A DNA stretch of 64,000 nucleotides, taken from assembly GCA_951799405.1 (NCBI GenBank), contig OX637338.1, forward strand, positions 1,984,001-2,048,000, read 5' to 3'. The position numbers were made by a program, and so were the translations under genes. The notes beneath the pieces are model-generated. The model saw only the letters and a list, made by a program, of their open reading frames with translations. It was not told the DNA's origin and made no database searches. Positions 1-8,902 of this stretch are shown in pieces. The stretch's first letter is position 1. Each line of letters opens with the position of its first letter. This DNA comes from Agapetus fuscipes. Taxonomy: Eukaryota; Arthropoda; Insecta; Trichoptera; Glossosomatidae.

Positions 1-3000
1 CCAAGAAGACTACCCTTTGCAAAGCGGGAAGAAGCTGACAAGATCATCAAAGACATGAGCAAGGATGGCATCATAGAACCATCAAGTAGCCCTTGGACAT
101 CCCCGGTGGTACTGGTGAAAAAGAAGGATGGTACCACGAGATTTTGTGTGGACTACAGACTGCTCAACGATGTTACGAAAAAGGATAGTTACCCTCTGCC
201 AAGGATTGACGACACCTTGGACACATTGGCAGGATGCACCATTTTTTCCACATTGGACCTGAAAAGTGGCTACTGGCAAGTTGAATTGGATGCCAAAGAT
301 AAGGAGAAAACTGCATTCTCGACTGGATCTGGACTTTGGCAGTTCACCGTGATGCCATTTGGCTTATGCAATGCCCCCGCCACGTTTGAAAGGCTGATGG
401 AGAATGTGCTGCGAGGACTATCATGGGAAACCTGCCTGGTATACTTGGATGACATAATCATCCTGGGAAAGGACTTCAACCATCAGTTGAGAAATCTGGA
501 GCAAGTTTTCGGGCGACTACAAGACGCTGGACTGAAGCTCAACCCGAAAAAGTGTAACCTGTTCAAGAAACAAGTAAATTACCTGGGACACATAGTTTCT
601 CAACGTGGAGTTGAAGTTGACCCTGCCAAAATCAAGGCAGTAAGAGACTGGCCCGTGCTGAAGGACAAACATGAAACTAGGAGTTTCCTGGGGCTGTGCA
701 CTTATTACAGGAGGTTTGTGCCAAGATTTGCGGACATTGCAAAACCGCTCACCAAGCTTACGGAAGAAAACACTCGCTTCCATTGGAGTGATTCCTGCGC
801 ACAAGCATTTGAAGAGCTTAAGGGAAGATTAACAAGTGCCCCCATCTTGAGCTACCCACGAAAAGATGGAAAGTTCATCCTGGATACCGACGCTAGTAAT
901 GTGGGGATAGGAGGCGTCCTTTCCCAAATACAGGATGGGCATGAGACTGTTCTGGGTTACTTCAGTAAAGTGCTTTCCAAGCCAGAACGAAATTATTGCG
1001 TGACCAGACGAGAGCTTCTTGCCGTGATAAAATCAGTGGAACACTTCCGCAAATACTTGTACGGGAGAAAATTCACACTACGGACTGATCATGCTGCACT
1101 GGTTTGGCTTCTGAAATTCAAAAACCCAGAAGGGCAAGTGGCTAGATGGATTGAAAGGCTCCAGGAGTATGATTATGACTCCGAACATAGACCTGGCACG
1201 CTTCATCGAAATGCGGATGCATTATCCAGACGACCATGCGCCAGTGACTGCAAACATTACAGCAAGATGGAGGACAAGGTAGCAATTGTCCAAAGGACGA
1301 CCACTGAAGATGAGGACTGGCAAGATGAAAAATTGGCGCAAGACCAACTGAATGATCCGGACTTGAAGTATGTGATGGAATGGGCGCGAGAAGGAGAAAG
1401 GCCAACCTGGGAAAAACTCGCCCCCTTATCACCAACTGTCAAGGCTTATTGGGCTCAATGGGGATCCATAGTGATAGAAGGAGGGTTTCTGAAACGAAAG
1501 ATCGAGAAGGAAGACGGCACACTTAGAAGAAAGCAAACCCTCGTTCCGAGGAGCCGAGTACCGGAAATCCTTGGACTGCTGCATGGAGGAACTTCTGGAG
1601 GACATTTAGGCGTTAAGAAGACGCTGGAGAAAGTGAAAGAGCGATTTTACTGGATCAACTGCAGCGAAGACGTCAAAGATTGGTGTCGAAAATGTGTAAC
1701 CTGTGCAACGGCCAATGGACCGCAAAGGAAAAGGCGAGCACCAATGCGTCAGTACAATGTTGGCAGCCCCTTTGAAAGAATTGCCATCGACATAGCTGGC
1801 CCATTTCCTACAACTGAGAAGGGTAACAAGTACATCATGGTGGTGATGGATTACTTCAGCAAGTGGGTGGAGGCTTACTCAATCCCTAACCAAGAGGCCG
1901 TAACCGTGACTGAAGTTCTAGTTACCGAATTTATCAGCAGGTTTGGCGTACCCCTGGAATTACATTCTGATCAGGGAAGGAACTTTGAAGCTGCTATCTT
2001 CCAGCAAATGTGTGAGCGGCTAGGGATCTACAAGACCAGGACCACTGCGCTACATCCACAGTCTGATGGAATGGTGGAAAGGATGAACCGTACCGTGGGG
2101 AGGTACTTAGCCAAAGTAGTGTCCAGCCATCAGCGGGACTGGGACCGACATCTGCCTTTGTTCTTATTGGCTTACCGGTCGGCTGTTCAGGAAACGACGA
2201 AGAAGACTCCCAGCAGCATACTGTTTGGGCGAGAAATGCGACTTCCTTGTGATCTCAAATTTGGCTGCAAACCAGGTGAAGACCTAGCCGGAGAAGACTA
2301 TGTGACAGACCTTCGCAGGAGGCTGGATGACATCCATGATCAGGTCCGCATGAACATCGGGGAAGCCAGCGATCAAATGAAGGAGCGCTATGACACCAGA
2401 GCTGACAGCATGGGGTACAAAGCTGGTGACTGGGTGTGGCTTTTTGACCCCAAGAGGCGCCAAGGATACTGTCCGAAACTTCAGCGTTCCTGGGACGGGC
2501 CGTACGAGATCTTGGAGCGCATCAACGATGTGGTCTACCGCATAAAAAAGAGACCAAACGGAAAACCAAGGGTCGTGCACTACAATCGCCTCTCACCATA
2601 CCTAGGCGATAATGATGACCAACCAGCCCAAAAAGTACGACAGTGCGTCGCATCCGAAAGATCACCAGCCTTTGAGACGTTTTGGGAGAACGCGAAGGCA
2701 GGGCAGAAGTTTCGCCATGGAGTGACCACAGAAGTCCACAAGGACTTATTTGAGGTCACTAGGGACCACACACTGGCATGCAGTGTACCGGAAGATCTAG
2801 ATATGTCTAGAGGAATTGCACGGGTCTTCCGATACAAATTCGGAGAACCGCAACCCTCGAGCAGCCCGCAAGGAAGAGCTCTGAGACTACCGAAGGGGCG
2901 TCGACAAGCATACTGCCTGGTTGTCCCGGATTCCAGCAACCTGGAAGAGGACTACAGGGCATTGTGGGACGGCCTTGTTGAGCTGCGTGACTACATGTTG

Positions 3001-3273
3001 GAGGATCAGCAGGCGCGTCTGGCAATACCGAAGATGGGTGGCGGCCGCGCTAATCGAGACTGGCGGATAATCCGGAGTATGATTGAAGCAGTGTTCTCGG
3101 GAGTCGGCATCAGCGTCATGGTGTGCTGCGAGCAAGCGCAGCCGAGAGCCAGTGGGGAGAAATCCGTGGACTGCCACTTCTTCCTGACCACAGGGTGTCG
3201 ACGTGGATCAGCATGCCCCTACCTACACAGAGTCAAGACTGTTCCGGGACGAAACAGTCTAGGTGGGGGGTAG
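1..3273 (+). CDS. pol: Ty3/gypsy Pol (RT-RNase H-integrase) with C-terminal macro-like domain and CCCH finger; 5' partial
   Basis: The frame is open from base 1, so Gag, protease and the start of RT lie outside the window; residues below are numbered from the first in-frame Met at 55. Reverse transcriptase spans about 1-240 with the YLDD active site at 130-133. RNase H spans about 270-395 with Asp279, Glu320 and Asp345. Integrase has an HHCC finger (His510, His517, Cys547, Cys550), a D,D(35)E core (Asp579, Asp639, Glu675) and a GPY/F module near 813-822. This domain order is typical of Ty3/gypsy. The ORF then runs about 220 residues further than most Pol proteins I know, adding a macro-like domain (about 892-1027) and a CCCH finger (Cys1040, Cys1048, Cys1054, His1058). 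No internal stop or frameshift is present. The stop codon abuts the 3' LTR, leaving no room for env. Confidence 0.93.
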   Translation, partial: PRRLPFAKREEADKIIKDMSKDGIIEPSSSPWTSPVVLVKKKDGTTRFCVDYRLLNDVTKKDSYPLPRIDDTLDTLAGCTIFSTLDLKSGYWQVELDAKDKEKTAFSTGSGLWQFTVMPFGLCNAPATFERLMENVLRGLSWETCLVYLDDIIILGKDFNHQLRNLEQVFGRLQDAGLKLNPKKCNLFKKQVNYLGHIVSQRGVEVDPAKIKAVRDWPVLKDKHETRSFLGLCTYYRRFVPRFADIAKPLTKLTEENTRFHWSDSCAQAFEELKGRLTSAPILSYPRKDGKFILDTDASNVGIGGVLSQIQDGHETVLGYFSKVLSKPERNYCVTRRELLAVIKSVEHFRKYLYGRKFTLRTDHAALVWLLKFKNPEGQVARWIERLQEYDYDSEHRPGTLHRNADALSRRPCASDCKHYSKMEDKVAIVQRTTTEDEDWQDEKLAQDQLNDPDLKYVMEWAREGERPTWEKLAPLSPTVKAYWAQWGSIVIEGGFLKRKIEKEDGTLRRKQTLVPRSRVPEILGLLHGGTSGGHLGVKKTLEKVKERFYWINCSEDVKDWCRKCVTCATANGPQRKRRAPMRQYNVGSPFERIAIDIAGPFPTTEKGNKYIMVVMDYFSKWVEAYSIPNQEAVTVTEVLVTEFISRFGVPLELHSDQGRNFEAAIFQQMCERLGIYKTRTTALHPQSDGMVERMNRTVGRYLAKVVSSHQRDWDRHLPLFLLAYRSAVQETTKKTPSSILFGREMRLPCDLKFGCKPGEDLAGEDYVTDLRRRLDDIHDQVRMNIGEASDQMKERYDTRADSMGYKAGDWVWLFDPKRRQGYCPKLQRSWDGPYEILERINDVVYRIKKRPNGKPRVVHYNRLSPYLGDNDDQPAQKVRQCVASERSPAFETFWENAKAGQKFRHGVTTEVHKDLFEVTRDHTLACSVPEDLDMSRGIARVFRYKFGEPQPSSSPQGRALRLPKGRRQAYCLVVPDSSNLEEDYRALWDGLVELRDYMLEDQQARLAIPKMGGGRANRDWRIIRSMIEAVFSGVGISVMVCCEQAQPRASGEKSVDCHFFLTTGCRRGSACPYLHRVKTVPGRNSLGGG
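2728..3135 (+). other. Macro-like (TARG1/OARD1-type) domain fused to Pol
   Basis: Residues 892-1027 of Pol. A DLF motif near 897 is followed by a basic-hydrophobic helix ending in KFG (928-930). Next come a hydrophobic strand with YCLVV (953-957), a long amphipathic helix, the strand-loop IPKMGGG (991-997), DW (1002-1003) and an MIEAVF helix (1009-1014). The order and spacing recall the macro fold of the TARG1/OARD1 group, which binds ADP-ribose and removes it from proteins. From memory, the catalytic aspartate after the glycine loop aligns with Ala999, and the catalytic lysine is also not obvious, so binding without hydrolysis, or divergent chemistry, is possible. The assignment is my comparison from memory, not a search. 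Confidence 0.62.
3172..3228 (+). other. CCCH zinc finger at the Pol C-terminus
   Basis: Cys1040, Cys1048, Cys1054 and His1058 give C-x7-C-x5-C-x3-H, with the Gly-Cys-Arg and aromatic-Leu-His context usual for RNA-binding CCCH fingers. It lies about 13 residues after the macro-like domain and 14 before the stop. A role in binding element RNA is inference only. Confidence 0.7.
3261..3270 (+). promoter_or_regulatory. Polypurine tract overlapping the end of pol
   Basis: AGGTGGGGGG followed by TAG and then the LTR start TGTTATG. A G-rich tract directly upstream of the 3' LTR is the usual primer for plus-strand synthesis. Here it also encodes the last residues (Gly-Gly-Gly) of Pol. Confidence 0.65.
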
Positions 3274-3361
3274 TGTTATGTAAATATAAATATTGAAATA
3301 AGTATGGGTAGTTATAGTGTTATGTAAATATAAATATTGAAATAAGTATGGATAGTAATAG
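3274..3361 (+). repeat. 44-bp tandem duplication at the LTR start
   Basis: 3274-3317 and 3318-3361 are two near-identical 44-bp units, each beginning TGTTATGTAAATAT. The solo LTR at 50219 has only one. Confidence 0.9.
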
Positions 3362-3788
3362 TTATAAGAATCCTCAAAAGTATTGGTAGGTAAGATCGAT
3401 AATTATGTATAAGTGTAGAATTCTCTAGGCTAAGTAGGTATTTGTTATAATTATAGGAATACTGTATTACATTTGTAAGTAGGATTTTGGTTGTGTCTAG
3501 GTAGTACGTGAATCATCGAGAAGTAATAATTGCTCTGGAACCGTCTAGCGACTTTAGGTCTAGATCATACTACTCTAAAGAGTATAAAGGGTGGGAATGG
3601 CCTGCAGAGCGCCAGTATCATAGAGACTTACAAACACATCGAAGTCATCTGATCAGTGAACCAAAACCAAGTGGAATAATCGAGAAAGTAGTGTGAAAAT
3701 AAATTTTGTAACTGTGTAAAATAAATAACTATTGAAGAAGACCTGTGTATTTTTAATTTGAAGACAATTGAACCCTAATTTCGTAACA
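3274..3788 (+). repeat. 3' LTR of the macro-domain gypsy element
   Basis: Starts TGTTATG just after the pol stop and ends TCGTAACA, giving the TG...CA ends of an LTR. It has a TATAAA at 3583-3588 and AATAAA at 3698-3703 and 3720-3725. The solo LTR at 50219-50624 is homologous over its length and has a similar TATA-like motif (TATAAG) at the corresponding place. The LTR end is joined to the middle of a family A repeat, so the element inserted into one. Confidence 0.88.
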
Positions 3789-3890
3789 ATACATACGCCC
3801 TGCAACTCTTGCCGTCCTTCCCTGAAACAGGAGTGACATTTGCAAAGTGAACCATTTTTTACAGTATGGGTGGTCAGCCTCATACCAACC
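3789..3890 (-). repeat. Family A repeat, part cut by the gypsy insertion
   Basis: Matches the family A half that runs from the 'CCCTGCAACTCTTGCCG' block to 'CATACCAACC'. The other half should lie beyond the 5' end of the gypsy element, outside the window. Confidence 0.8.
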
Positions 3891-3943
3891 ATCATAAAAT
3901 AAATATATTTACTTCTTTTATGTTGTTGATAAGGGAATAATTT

Positions 3944-4103
3944 ATAATCTAAGTTGCAAAGATATTGTTACGCCTACGAAGTTTTTACGAGAGCAATTCA
4001 CCAGCCTATTTTGCTGGCCAAAAAAAACAGGGGTGACTTTGGTAAAGTGAACCATTTTTTTACAGCAAGGGTTGTCAGCTTTATACCAACTTTTAAGTCA
4101 AGA
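3944..4103 (-). repeat. Family A repeat with diverged centre
   Basis: Both ends are recognisable (TAATCTAAGTTGCAAAG and the GTGAACCATTTTT...TCAAG block). The middle third is replaced or diverged. Confidence 0.65.
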
Positions 4104-4235
4104 GATCCTGTTACCGATGTTATGAATGTGCAAGATATGTATTAGTAGTTGTAGTTAGGTTTAAGTTAGAATTACGGTCGTTTGACATTTTGACAATTAT
4201 ATTCCTTTTAAAAACTAATTTTAAAACTTGAGTTC

Positions 4236-4330
4236 ATCCTCAGTCGTCGTGCAGAGAGGATGTTCTCCTGAAGACGTTGGCTACGTCGCCGACAAAACGT
4301 CGAGAATGATGTAAGTTCTCTCTAAGCGGT
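4236..4330 (+). repeat. Dispersed repeat C (CTCCTGAAGACGT hairpin motif)
   Basis: CTCCTGAAGACGTTGG...CGACAAAACGTCGAGAA is shared in arrangement with 35655-35735. The short inverted GACGT/ACGTC pair could form a hairpin. Class unknown. Confidence 0.45.
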
Positions 4331-4439
4331 TCGTGAAATATCCGAGTTAAACTATTAGTAGTTGTGTTTGGTTTGTCCGTGTTTGTTTAAAAATAAGTCT
4401 ATGAAATCTCCAGAAATAAGTAGCAGTTTGGGTAGGTAC

Positions 4440-4763
4440 CAGTGGCGAAGGGTGCCATACAACTCGATTCCAATCGGCTTTCCTTTTAAAATTAGGCAAC
4501 AAAGTAAAAAAAATACATTTAAAACCAAAGAAACAATACGTTTTTTTCCCCATTGAAACCATGCAGTCTACTTTATAATCATTTTTAAAAGAAGAAAATG
4601 CATTAAAAAGGTGATGGATATGAATGAATTGAAAGAGGTATGTAAGGATAGGAAAAAATGGAGGCTGCTCTGCAGATGCTCTGACCACCCCTAGCGGAAT
4701 GGCGACAGAGTTACAGTTACAGCCTCATTTTAAAAGGGAAACCGATGGGAATCGAGTTGTATG
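4440..4763 (-). mobile_element. hAT-like MITE, interrupted by an RTE fragment
   Basis: The left terminus is CAGTGGCGAAGGGTGCC. The matching inverted arm ends at GAGTTGTATG near 4763, about 16 bp short of the expected terminus. Same family as 13123-13350 in opposite orientation. The CAGTGGCG start recalls hAT elements. Confidence 0.7.
4588..4720 (+). mobile_element. RTE-like LINE 3' end nested in the MITE
   Basis: Encodes the lysine-rich C-terminal coding tail (KVMDMNELKEVCKDRKKW), a CCACCCC-TAG stop context, then AGAGTTACAGTTACAG. The same 3' end occurs at 7411-7650, with the MITE continuing right after the hexamer tail. Confidence 0.75.
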
Positions 4764-4784
4764 TAGTACCTAATAATGATTTGT

Positions 4785-4819
4785 ATGGTCAGCCTCATAC
4801 CAACGCTTAAGTCAAGGAA
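4785..4819 (-). repeat. Family A terminal fragment
   Basis: Only the GGTCAGCCTCATACCAAC...GTCAAGG end is present. Confidence 0.5.
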
Positions 4820-5323
4820 TCGAAAATAAGATTTCAAAAATACAGATATTTACGCTATAGGAAATCAATAGATTTTTTTTTATAAGCACTTAAAAGTTAT
4901 TGAAATTCTAGTGCGCCTTGAGATTATAATTCCATCAATATGTGTTTTTTTTGCAAGTTTCACCAATTTTGTCAGTTAATGCGTTTTCTGTCGTCGTAAA
5001 TTAAGATTACAATAACGTTTTCAGTTTTTATGACAATTTTATTCAAAATGAAAAAAAAAAAAAAAAAACACCAAATGCATTAGAAATGAAATCATCCTTT
5101 CAAGTGTTGCATAACAGATGGATCTTCTTAGTTAATATACGCTGCACTATCAATATTTGCATTTATATAAATAAATTTGTATGCAAGCCTTACTGTCGAC
5201 TGTTTACAGATGAATTGACCAAAGTCCCATTTCACAAACAGTAAAAATGAAGATATTTTATGGAAAAAATACCATCGTGTGCAATGAATAAAAAAAATAT
5301 ATGGGAAAGATCTCTTCTTAATC
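4820..5323. other. No recognisable feature
   Basis: AT-rich, with a run of about 20 A near 5050-5070. The last part may be 3' UTR of the adjacent RTE fragment. Confidence 0.5.
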
Positions 5324-6235
5324 CTATTCCTCATTACTGAGGGTTGTGACCCTTGTGGAAGCAACCAATCTTCTCCAGCTCTCCCTCGACTGCGCTGCCC
5401 GCAACGCTCCAACTACCGAGGTGCCTGCTGCTGTCTTCACTTGATCGGTCCATCGTGTGGGGGATCTACCTCTCCCTCTCTTCCCCTCCAAGTTACCGAT
5501 CACAACCAGTCGTTCCAGGCTATCCTCATTGCCACGGACAACGTGTCCGAAGAACTGAAGAATACAGCGTGTACACATGTTGGCCAGAGTCAAGCCATCC
5601 AAACGCAGCTCCCGACGAATGGACTCATTGGTGCGTCTAGCCGTCCATGGGATTCGAAGCATGCGCCTCCAGCACCACATTTCAAAAGCGTCATTTTTTC
5701 TTCTTTCTGCTGCTTTTATGGTCCATGTTTCAGCAGCATAGAGAAAAATAGAGTAGACCAGACTCCTGACAAGCTTAATCTTGGTGCTGTTACTCACACC
5801 CCGGTCTTTCCATATTTTGTCCAGCTTACACATGGCACTTTTGGCAATGGCGATACTGCGTCTTATTTCTCTTTCGCAAGATCCTTCGTTACTAATTTGA
5901 GATCCAAGGAATTGGAACTCGTTTATGATCTCCAAACCTTGAAATGAGTTTCCCAGATCACCAAACTTTTTTGATCGATCTTTGATTATGATCTTGGTTT
6001 TACTCTGGTTGATCTCGAGTCCCAGTGCCTTGCTCTCGGTCTCTACTCGTTTAAGGAGATCTGCCATCTCTCTCGGGTTTTTGGCCAACAGTGTTGTGTC
6101 ATCCGCATATCTTAAATTGGACAGCTTTACGCCACCAATAGACACTTCTCCATCCCATTGGTACAGAACCCTGCGCATTATGTATTCCCCATAGATATTA
6201 AACAGGTCAGGGGAGAGCCTTTTTTCATCCTCTCC
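5324..6235 (-). pseudogene. RTE-type LINE reverse transcriptase, C-terminal half, 5' truncated
   Basis: About 303 codons are open on the minus strand, from the LSPDLFNIYGEYIMRRV motif (RT palm, domain 4) through the YADD active site. They continue over the thumb (FLGSQISNEG), the LYAAETW and MLRIPWTARRTN blocks, and the FFGHVVRG...GKRGRGR tail, ending in TLSNEE and a stop. This order is that of RTE-clade (BovB-like) elements. Reading upstream, the frame breaks with a stop just before the palm motif, so the endonuclease and fingers are missing or decayed. The frame itself is intact, suggesting a moderately young 5'-truncated copy. It cannot act alone. No poly-A tail or target duplication could be fixed. 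Confidence 0.9.
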
Positions 6236-6384
6236 CCTTTACACCTTTTTCTGTGGGAAAACTTGCTGTGTTCATGCCATTAATCCTTATGATTGCCTTA
6301 TTAGGAGTGTTATAGTCAAACGGCCAGTGTTATTCGGTTCCAGATAGTCAAGAATAACGACTTGACTTCTCAGCCATAAAGTCG

Positions 6385-6440
6385 ACTATACATGCATGAT
6401 TTATTTGTAGAGCGCTTTTTTCGTGTGAATCACACATGAA
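6385..6440 (-). repeat. Possible SINE 3'-tail fragment
   Basis: ATTTATTTG...GAGCGC...GTGTGAATCACAC...AGAGC matches in order the type-b tail of the 5S-tRNA SINE, but is diverged. Confidence 0.35.
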
Positions 6441-6474
6441 GAGCTCTTTTCGAGCTTGAACATAATAAACATTA

Positions 6475-6570
6475 GCCCTCCAACCCTGGCTGACCTTACC
6501 TGAAACAGGGGTGGCATTTTCAAAGTGAACCATTCTGTTTAATATGGGTTTTCAGCTTCATACGAACCTA
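6475..6570 (-). repeat. Family A repeat, partial
   Basis: Shares the CCTGAAACAGGGGTGGCATT...AAAGTGAACCATT...ATACGAACCTAT half of family A. Confidence 0.7.
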
Positions 6571-7339
6571 TTTATCAAGCAGAAAAAACTATACAACATT
6601 AAAAAATATAAATTACAGTATATCTATTAACAAGTCAATATTTTTTACAAACAAAAAAAAAAGTTATTTGTAGATTTTTGAAAACTGGTTTGCTTTTTTG
6701 AACAGGTGAACTTTTTGAATTGAATTGTTTTCTTTCAAGAACAACATAATTCATTATTTGTACTCGAATCATATAAGAGAAATTTTGGTAGTTTGGTAGT
6801 TTGCTCATTGTCTGATTTTTAGTATTATTTTTCTTACTTTTAATCAGCTCCTGCTAGGAGCCTTCTGACAAAACTGACTATGAGTGAATAAAAATAGAAA
6901 GCGCTTGAGCATCAAGCACAAGGAACTCGTGAAAAAAAAATTATAACACGTATAAGTTCGCGCTTACACATGCCATGGCATTTTAGTCTATTCACCTTTC
7001 GACCAATAATATGGAAAGTGTATATTATACTTTATTTAATTATTTATCGAGTAAATTAACGACACCGATTAATTTATTTTTGGATGTCTTTATTGCCAAT
7101 ATATTTTCATTATAATATGTGCATTTATTGATTTTTTAATAATAAATTTTTAATAAAAAAAAATATATCCTGTAAAGAAGACCAGTTTTTTTTTTCATTT
7201 AAAGACTATTTGAACCCTAAAAACACAACAACACTGTTAATCATATGCCAGAAATTTTCAAATAAATTGTGTAAAATAAATTCAAGCGAAGAATTAACTG
7301 AACCATTAGTAAGTCGTAAGAACAAATGGATTAAGTTTT
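6571..7339. other. No recognisable feature
   Basis: AT-rich, homopolymer-rich sequence. A short family A-like string (GTTCGCGCTTACACATGCC) sits at about 6957-6975. Confidence 0.5.
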
Positions 7340-7798
7340 ATTAATTAAATAAACAAAGTTTTAATTCACTTTTATCTTTTTTATTTTGTTCTAGCACTTT
7401 CGCCTACAAGGAAAGGAAAAAGAGGGAAGGGACGACCGAGAAAAGTATGGAGTGATCAGATTGAGGAGATTGTGAAAGAATGGGATATACAAAGTGAGCG
7501 TAAAAGAAGAAAATGCATGAAAAAGGTGATGGATATGAATGAATTGAAAGAGGTATGTAAGGATAGGAAAAAATGGAGGCAACTCTGCAGAGGCTCTGGC
7601 CACCCCTAGCGGAATGGCGACAGAGTTACAGTTACAGTTACAGTTACAGGCATCATCAGGACAATGACAATTCAAAATTTGAATTTTTTAATTTTGAATT
7701 TTGAATTGTCATTGTCCTGATGATGCCTTGTAGGCGAAAGTGCTAGACAAAAATAAAAAAAGGTAAAAGTGAATTAAAACTTTGTTTATTTAATTAAT
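7340..7798. mobile_element. Long inverted-repeat (snap-back) element
   Basis: The left arm (7340-7411, ATTAATTAAATAAACAAAG...CGCCTACAAGG) is the reverse complement of the right arm ending at 7798. The centre holds a second perfect hairpin with CATCATCAGGACAATGAC as its stem. The RTE insertion splits the left arm. Confidence 0.75.
7411..7650 (+). mobile_element. RTE-like LINE 3' end with (AGTTAC)n tail
   Basis: Near the start it reads RPRKVWSDQIEEIVKEWDIQ in effect, then KKVMDMNELKEVCKDRKKW and a stop. About 20 bp on it ends in four repeats of GTTACA. RTE-clade elements often end in short tandem repeats instead of poly-A. The palindrome resumes at CATCATC. Confidence 0.8.
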
Positions 7799-7844
7799 AT
7801 GCAAGGGACTTTCACTGTGTAAGCCACCAAACCCTTAAAAAAGC

Positions 7845-8243
7845 TTTTTTTTTTTTTTTTAAGAAATCCTGTGCGGGAGACTCCCTAGATTCTAAAGACT
7901 CTAGGGGTCTATGACACTTGTTGTAGTGCCGCAGAGGTTTACGAGCTTGGTCGTCGCTACAAAGCGCCAATACTCAAGCAAGACCCAGTTGCTGTAAGGC
8001 TGGATGGACCTTTGGTGACCGGTCATTGGTAAAGGTTTATGAATTTTTCAACCCAGCGAAGAGCACATTCGAAATATAAATGGAATATTTTTGTGCTCCG
8101 CCGGGATCCGAATCCACAACCTTCCATTTACGAGTCCGAAGTGTTGCCACTACGGACTACGGACCGATCCAAGGTGCCAACGACACGCGGTGTACCTGAG
8201 CGGTTACCCATCCAAGTACTGACCACGCCAAATGTTGCTTATT
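7845..8243 (-). mobile_element. 5S-tRNA SINE, type-a tail, 5' truncated
   Basis: Read on the minus strand: the last ~75 nt of a 5S-rRNA-like head (8170-8243; TACTTGGATGGG, CACCGCGTG). Then a tRNA-like module with a B-box-like GGATTCGGATCCC, a GAAAAATTCATAAACC body, the type-a tail (CTAGGGAGTCTCCCGCACAGG) and an A-run (T16 on this strand). The A-box region is degenerate. Confidence 0.82.
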
Positions 8244-8770
8244 AAGTTTTGTTTCCTTATTTTAATTGTTTTTTTTCTGCTTTCGTAATTGTGTTTTTCT
8301 TCTCACAGAGCCTTTAACCCGAGATCAAAATAAAATCAATACAATTATATATTATTAAAAATAAACAAACCCACTCGCCTTGAAATGGTTGCGATGTAGT
8401 TTCCTCCTAATACAAATAAAAATACAAGCGCAAAATCTGATTCCGAGTCATCACCCGCGAACTAAATGCTTGTGAGATTTAATAAACGAATTACAAAAAG
8501 GCATGTTGACTGCGTTAGAGCGGCCTTGGCCGAGTCATGATTTACTTTTTAAATGCCCGTGATGGTTTCTTGATGTTGTTTTTTTTTTTGTATATGTGTG
8601 TGATGCCCGAAACAGAAAATGGAGAAACACAAAAAAAAAACGGTTAATGTAAGAGACGGCTGCATATTTTGGGATCTAAAATGACGGAGCTACACATGCG
8701 CCCAATAAGTTGGCGCTTGCCTTTCACTCATGGGGAGAATACCTATGATCACATATTCGCCATTCTGTCT
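8244..8770. other. No recognisable feature
   Basis: AT-rich; no motif I can assign. Confidence 0.4.
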
Positions 8771-8812
8771 GCCTAGAAGTGCTACAAAGCCGATTGTGAA
8801 TTCCTTTGTAGT

Positions 8813-8902
8813 GACTACTGCAATGCTATATATGCTGGCCAGCCCAAAAATCAGCTCAATATGCTTCAATCGCTGCAGAACGCCGCAGCTAGACCCATAT
8901 AT
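8813..8902 (+). pseudogene. CR1/L2-like LINE reverse transcriptase remnant
   Basis: Translates in one frame to DYCNAIYAGQPKN followed by LNMLQSLQNAAARP. This is the DYCN...LQ.vQNAAARL block found near the C-terminal end of RT in CR1/L2-group LINEs. It is only about 30 codons and is cut by a family A copy. Confidence 0.8.

Noticed and set aside
2284..3191. Five minus-strand ORFs opposite the gypsy pol
   Set aside because: Antisense shadows of the conserved pol frame.
3508..3696. 62-codon ORF inside the gypsy LTR
   Set aside because: No domain and lies across the TATA/polyadenylation region; LTRs rarely encode proteins.
5441..5947. 168-codon plus-strand ORF
   Set aside because: Shadow of the RTE reverse transcriptase frame on the minus strand.
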